From positions 1-8,319 of the forward strand of contig JBKPNX010000101.1 of NCBI GenBank assembly GCA_046732855.1: a DNA stretch of 8,319 nucleotides. Direction: 5' to 3'. Position numbers and translations under genes: made by a program. How positions within the stretch are numbered: the first letter of the stretch is position 1; the number at the start of each line of letters is the position of its first letter. Below the pieces are notes generated by a model, which searched no databases, was not told where the DNA came from, and was given only the letters and a program-made list of their open reading frames with translations. This DNA comes from JBKPNX01 sp046732855. GTDB taxonomy: Bacteria; Pseudomonadota; Alphaproteobacteria; Geminicoccales; Geminicoccaceae. This document shows positions 6,687 through 8,319 of the stretch, piece by piece.

Positions 6687-6750
6687 CTCACCCGCGCAGC
6701 CCGGGCTTGAGCCTCACTCGCCAGCGCGCTCGTGGTTTACTTTTGTCGTT

Positions 6751-6879
6751 TCAGAGCGCGATTCTCGCGAGCTGCCGCAGCAGCTGGAGCACGAGCAGCA
6801 TGATGGCGACGTAGCGCATTGCGTCGGCAAGCACCTCCGCCGTGTCGATCAGCAACGGGTGGCGCAATGCCCTCACCAT
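6751..6879 (-). CDS. Small hydrophobic protein downstream of the small terminase (42 residues)
   Basis: The frame is open from 6957, but the start at 6879 is chosen because AGGAGCT precedes it at about 9 bases and it begins 25 bases after the small terminase stop. The product starts MVRALRHPLLIDTAEVLADA and ends with a helix rich in Leu/Ile/Val (MRYVAIMLLVLQLLRQLARI, about 21-40) that could be a short membrane or amphipathic helix flanked by Arg residues. I do not recognise the family. Position between terminase subunits suggests a phage accessory protein. The gene is convergent with the kinase, 64 bases away. Without homologues its reality rests on the ribosome binding site and on spacing. 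Confidence 0.5.
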   Translation of the reverse strand: MVRALRHPLLIDTAEVLADAMRYVAIMLLVLQLLRQLARIAL

Positions 6880-6904
6880 GAATCCGAGCTCCTGTTGGCG
6901 ATGA

Positions 6905-7477
6905 TCAGCGCAGGCTCGGCCGGACCTCGGCGAGCTCGGCGAGGTGATCCCGGACATGACGCTCGAGGACAGTGTGAAGGTTGTGCGGATCCACCTGGAG
7001 TTCGGCTGCGATCATTGCCGCCACCCTCGCGGGCCAGTTGACCCACGCATCGCGCTCGTCGCGGGCGAGCCGGAACACCTGCGCCACGGCCTTGGCCCGG
7101 TCGACCAGCTCGCCCTTCATGCGCTGCAGACGAACGCGCCGCTCCTGGGCCTTCAGGACCTCGTTCGCGGTCCGCGCCTGCATGAAGGTCATCGCGCCGG
7201 CGGCGATCGGCTCGCCGTGCTCGCGCAAAGTGTCGCGCACCGCCCCCAGGGCTGACTCGGGCACCGGCTTCACTACATGCCGGACCGCTCGCCGGCTTCG
7301 GTGTTCGGTCCGCTGCTGCGCTGGATCGGTATTGCCGGCCCAGGCTGCCCTCACTCTCGCGAGGCCTCAGGCGCCGTCCGTCTCGCGGCGGATGCGACCG
7401 GCCTTCTCCGCCCGACGCACCGCCGTTTCGCTGACCCCAAGCTGGCGGGCGAGCTCCCGATTACTGGTCACGCGCAT
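6905..7477 (-). pseudogene. Terminase small subunit, Nu1-like, interrupted by an in-frame TGA
   Basis: From ATG 7477 the frame reads a winged-helix-type N-terminus (MRVTSNRELARQLGVSETAV, continuing RRAEKAGRIRRETDGA), then TGA at 7369-7367, then in the same frame GLARVRAAWAGNTDPAQQR and a body with TFMQARTANEVLKAQERRV, ELVDRAKAVAQVFRLARDER and NLHTVLERHVRDHLAELAEV. The HTH reads ELARQLGVSETAVRRAEKAG (8-27). Domain order and total length (190 codons; lambda Nu1 is 181 residues) fit a GpA-partner small terminase: DNA-binding HTH, then a helical assembly part. The stop sits where a Trp (TGG) would fit, so a single G-to-A change explains it. A GTG at 7354, 12 bases after the stop, could restart translation to give a 149-residue body without the HTH. 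Possible readings are a recent nonsense mutation, a split gene, or a sequencing error. Confidence 0.75.
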
Positions 7478-7597
7478 CCATACATCGGCCCGGATGTCAA
7501 GTCCTAAGTCACTGAATCTAATCGTCTTTTCTGCTTGATATGCTTGGCGATCAGAGCGTTCATGGGCTCAGCAAAGTTGCCGATGCGGATCCCGAAG

Positions 7598-7837
7598 ATG
7601 AGCCCGAGGTTGCAGAACCAGATCGCCAAGTCGAACGAGCAGGCGCTCGCCGCCTTCGTCTCCGAGAAGGCCGAGATCGACGCGATGCTTACTCGGCTGC
7701 AGGCGCTCAGCGACGATCACTTCAACTACGGCCCAGACGAGATCACATGGAGCCACGCCGAGGGCTTGGCGCACTACGCCGAGCTGCTCAAGCGCATCAC
7801 TGACCGAGCCTTCAACGAGGGCGAGCACGCCGCGTAG
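7598..7837 (+). CDS. Conserved-looking small hypothetical protein (79 residues)
   Basis: The product starts MSPRLQNQIAKSNEQALAAF and continues with a long helix (VSEKAEIDAMLTRLQALS) and a C-terminal helix (WSHAEGLAHYAELLKRITDR, ending FNEGEHAA). It is soluble, with no membrane segment or metal motif. It resembles small uncharacterised alphaproteobacterial proteins that I recall only as hypothetical; no function can be assigned. The frame is open from a TTG at 7535, with in-frame ATGs at 7562, 7583 and 7598; none has a good Shine-Dalgarno, and 7598 is chosen because the coding-like composition begins there. It is divergent from the small terminase and 97 bases upstream of the DUF3489-type gene in the same direction. 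Confidence 0.72.
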   Translation: MSPRLQNQIAKSNEQALAAFVSEKAEIDAMLTRLQALSDDHFNYGPDEITWSHAEGLAHYAELLKRITDRAFNEGEHAA

Positions 7838-7859
7838 CGCTCTCGATCTCCGGCACCCG

Positions 7860-7884
7860 CCCCGCGCGGCTCCGGCCGCCGGGG
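7860..7884 (+). terminator. GC-rich hairpin after the 79-residue gene
   Basis: CCCCG and CGGGG enclose GCGGC-TCCG-GCCGC, giving a ten-pair stem with one bulged C and a four-base loop. It begins 22 bases after the stop codon of the 79-residue gene. No T-run follows, so it is at best an imperfect intrinsic terminator; together with the second hairpin it may be part of the leader of the next gene. Confidence 0.4.
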
Positions 7885-7896
7885 CTCGGCGTCATA

Positions 7897-7916
7897 GGAG
7901 AGCGCTGGTGCTCTCC
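7897..7916 (+). promoter_or_regulatory. Leader hairpin upstream of the DUF3489-type gene
   Basis: GGAGAGC (7897-7903) and GCTCTCC (7910-7916) are perfect 7-base arms around the loop GCTGGT. The stem ends 6 bases before the GGAGA Shine-Dalgarno of the next gene (7923-7927). The first arm also contains a GGAG sequence that is sequestered in the stem. It may mark the mRNA 5' end or bear on ribosome access; no known riboswitch class is recognised. Confidence 0.4.
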
Positions 7917-7934
7917 GACAACGGAGATCATCCC

Positions 7935-8319
7935 ATGACCAAGCTCAGCGACACCCAGGTCGTCATCCTCAGTGCGGCTTCCCAGCGCGACGATGGTGCG
8001 GTCCTTCCGCTCCCCGAGACGCTCAAGATCAAGGGCGGCGCGGTCGACAAGGTCCTCGGCAGCCTCAAGGCCAAGGGCCTGATCGATCATCAGGGCGCGC
8101 CGCGCGGCGACGACCCGCCACCGCTCCGGATCACGCGCGCCGGCCTCCAGGCGATCGGCGTCGAGACCGAGGACGACGCGCCGGAGGGCGCGATGCCGCC
8201 CGACCCAGACGCGAGGCCGGCCGACGCCAAGAGTGCGGCACACACCCCGGCGCGCGCCACCAAGGCCGACGTCGCGCCCACGCCGACCAGGAGTACGGCC
8301 AAGGCGCAGGCGGCCAATC
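7935..8319 (+). CDS. DUF3489-type helix-turn-helix protein (partial, C-terminus beyond the right edge)
   Basis: The 128 visible residues begin MTKLSDTQVVILSAASQRDD and contain GGAVDKVLGSLKAKGLIDHQ, an N-terminal MarR/PaaX-like winged-helix layout: a first helix, a recognition helix with the 'GLI' turn, and a short wing ending PLRITRAGLQAIGVE (about 69-83). From about 85 on it becomes a Pro/Ala/Asp/Lys-rich linker (KAQAAN at the edge). In the proteins this resembles, the DUF3489 domain lies after such a linker, here outside the window, so the family name is from the N-terminal pattern only. In several alphaproteobacteria such genes lie near DUF2924 and large serine recombinase genes, which would fit a mobile element further right. 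The start is firm: GGAGA lies 7 bases before ATG 7935. Confidence 0.7.
   Translation, partial: MTKLSDTQVVILSAASQRDDGAVLPLPETLKIKGGAVDKVLGSLKAKGLIDHQGAPRGDDPPPLRITRAGLQAIGVETEDDAPEGAMPPDPDARPADAKSAAHTPARATKADVAPTPTRSTAKAQAAN

Larger units (their letters stand above)
1..7477 (-). mobile_element. Lambda-type prophage packaging and head module (partial)
   Basis: The minus strand holds, in the canonical lambda order, small terminase, large terminase, head-tail joiner, portal, ClpP-type head protease (with nested scaffold start) and decoration protein. This is the Nu1-A-W-B-C/Nu3-D order of lambda. The decoration gene runs off the left edge, so major capsid and tail genes are expected further left. 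The module is interrupted between the two terminase genes by a two-component pair, and the small terminase has an in-frame stop, so the prophage may be defective. No integrase, att repeat or lysis gene is visible, so the element's ends cannot be placed; the right limit given is only the first codon of the last recognisable phage gene. Confidence 0.88.

Noticed and set aside
5736..6691. Minus-strand open frames opposite the kinase (162 and 254 codons)
   Set aside because: Serine/arginine-rich shadow translations without domains; the plus strand encodes a complete PAS-HWE kinase.
5029..6750. Target-site duplication or flanking repeats around the two-component insertion
   Set aside because: Comparing 5029-5092 with 6687-6750 by eye showed no direct or inverted repeats longer than a few bases, so no transposition mechanism can be supported.
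7495..7500. TTGACA on the minus strand upstream of the small terminase as a -35 box
   Set aside because: A -10 box at 16-18 bases would fall inside the first codons of the gene, and no TATAAT-like sequence is there; the TATGGA nearby is only 12 bases away.
7812..8317. Minus-strand open frames (143 and 75 codons) opposite the DUF3489-type gene
   Set aside because: No start signal or domain; the plus-strand gene has a firm Shine-Dalgarno and a recognisable winged-helix N-terminus.

Overview
The window is GC-rich and carries a lambda-type DNA-packaging and head module of a prophage, on the minus strand, with a small two-component signalling pair lodged inside it. The host is probably an alphaproteobacterium: base composition is high-GC, the sensor kinase is of the HWE type that is concentrated in that class, and the two plus-strand genes at the right edge resemble small proteins (one DUF3489-like) that I associate with Sphingomonadales, Methylobacteriaceae and Bradyrhizobiaceae. 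No genus can be named from the sequence alone.

Layout, read in transcription order of the phage genes (right to left): a small terminase subunit gene (Nu1-like) at 7477-6905, interrupted by an in-frame TGA after codon 36; a 42-residue ORF with a very good Shine-Dalgarno at 6879-6751; then a 1.6 kb non-phage block made of a plus-strand PAS-HWE sensor histidine kinase (5667-6686) and a divergent minus-strand single-domain response regulator (5488-5093); then the large terminase subunit (5028-3082), head-tail joining protein (3080-2865), portal (2861-1356), ClpP-like head maturation protease (1359-304) and the start of the head decoration protein (293 to beyond the left edge). The genes from the large terminase onward are packed with gaps of 1 to 10 bases or 4-base stop/start overlaps, so they form one operon. 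The 3' part of the protease gene has an internal, in-frame ATG preceded by a perfect AGGAGG, the arrangement by which lambda makes its scaffold Nu3 inside gene C.

How it works together: the terminase pair would recognise and cut concatemeric phage DNA and pump it through the portal into a procapsid built with scaffold and protease, then stabilised by the decoration protein. The kinase/regulator pair lies exactly between the two terminase genes. The response regulator is co-directional with the large terminase and only 64 bases upstream of it, so its promoter, which includes a GGAAC/CGTT pair resembling EcfG (general stress response) promoters and a 13-base palindrome, could feed the whole head operon. 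That coupling is inference.

Right of the small terminase (from about 7500) two plus-strand genes, a 79-residue conserved-looking hypothetical and a DUF3489-type protein cut by the window edge, are separated by two hairpins. No tRNA, rRNA, CRISPR array, insertion sequence or recognisable attachment site was seen. There is no gene-free stretch longer than 300 bases; the longest is the 178-base kinase/regulator intergenic region.
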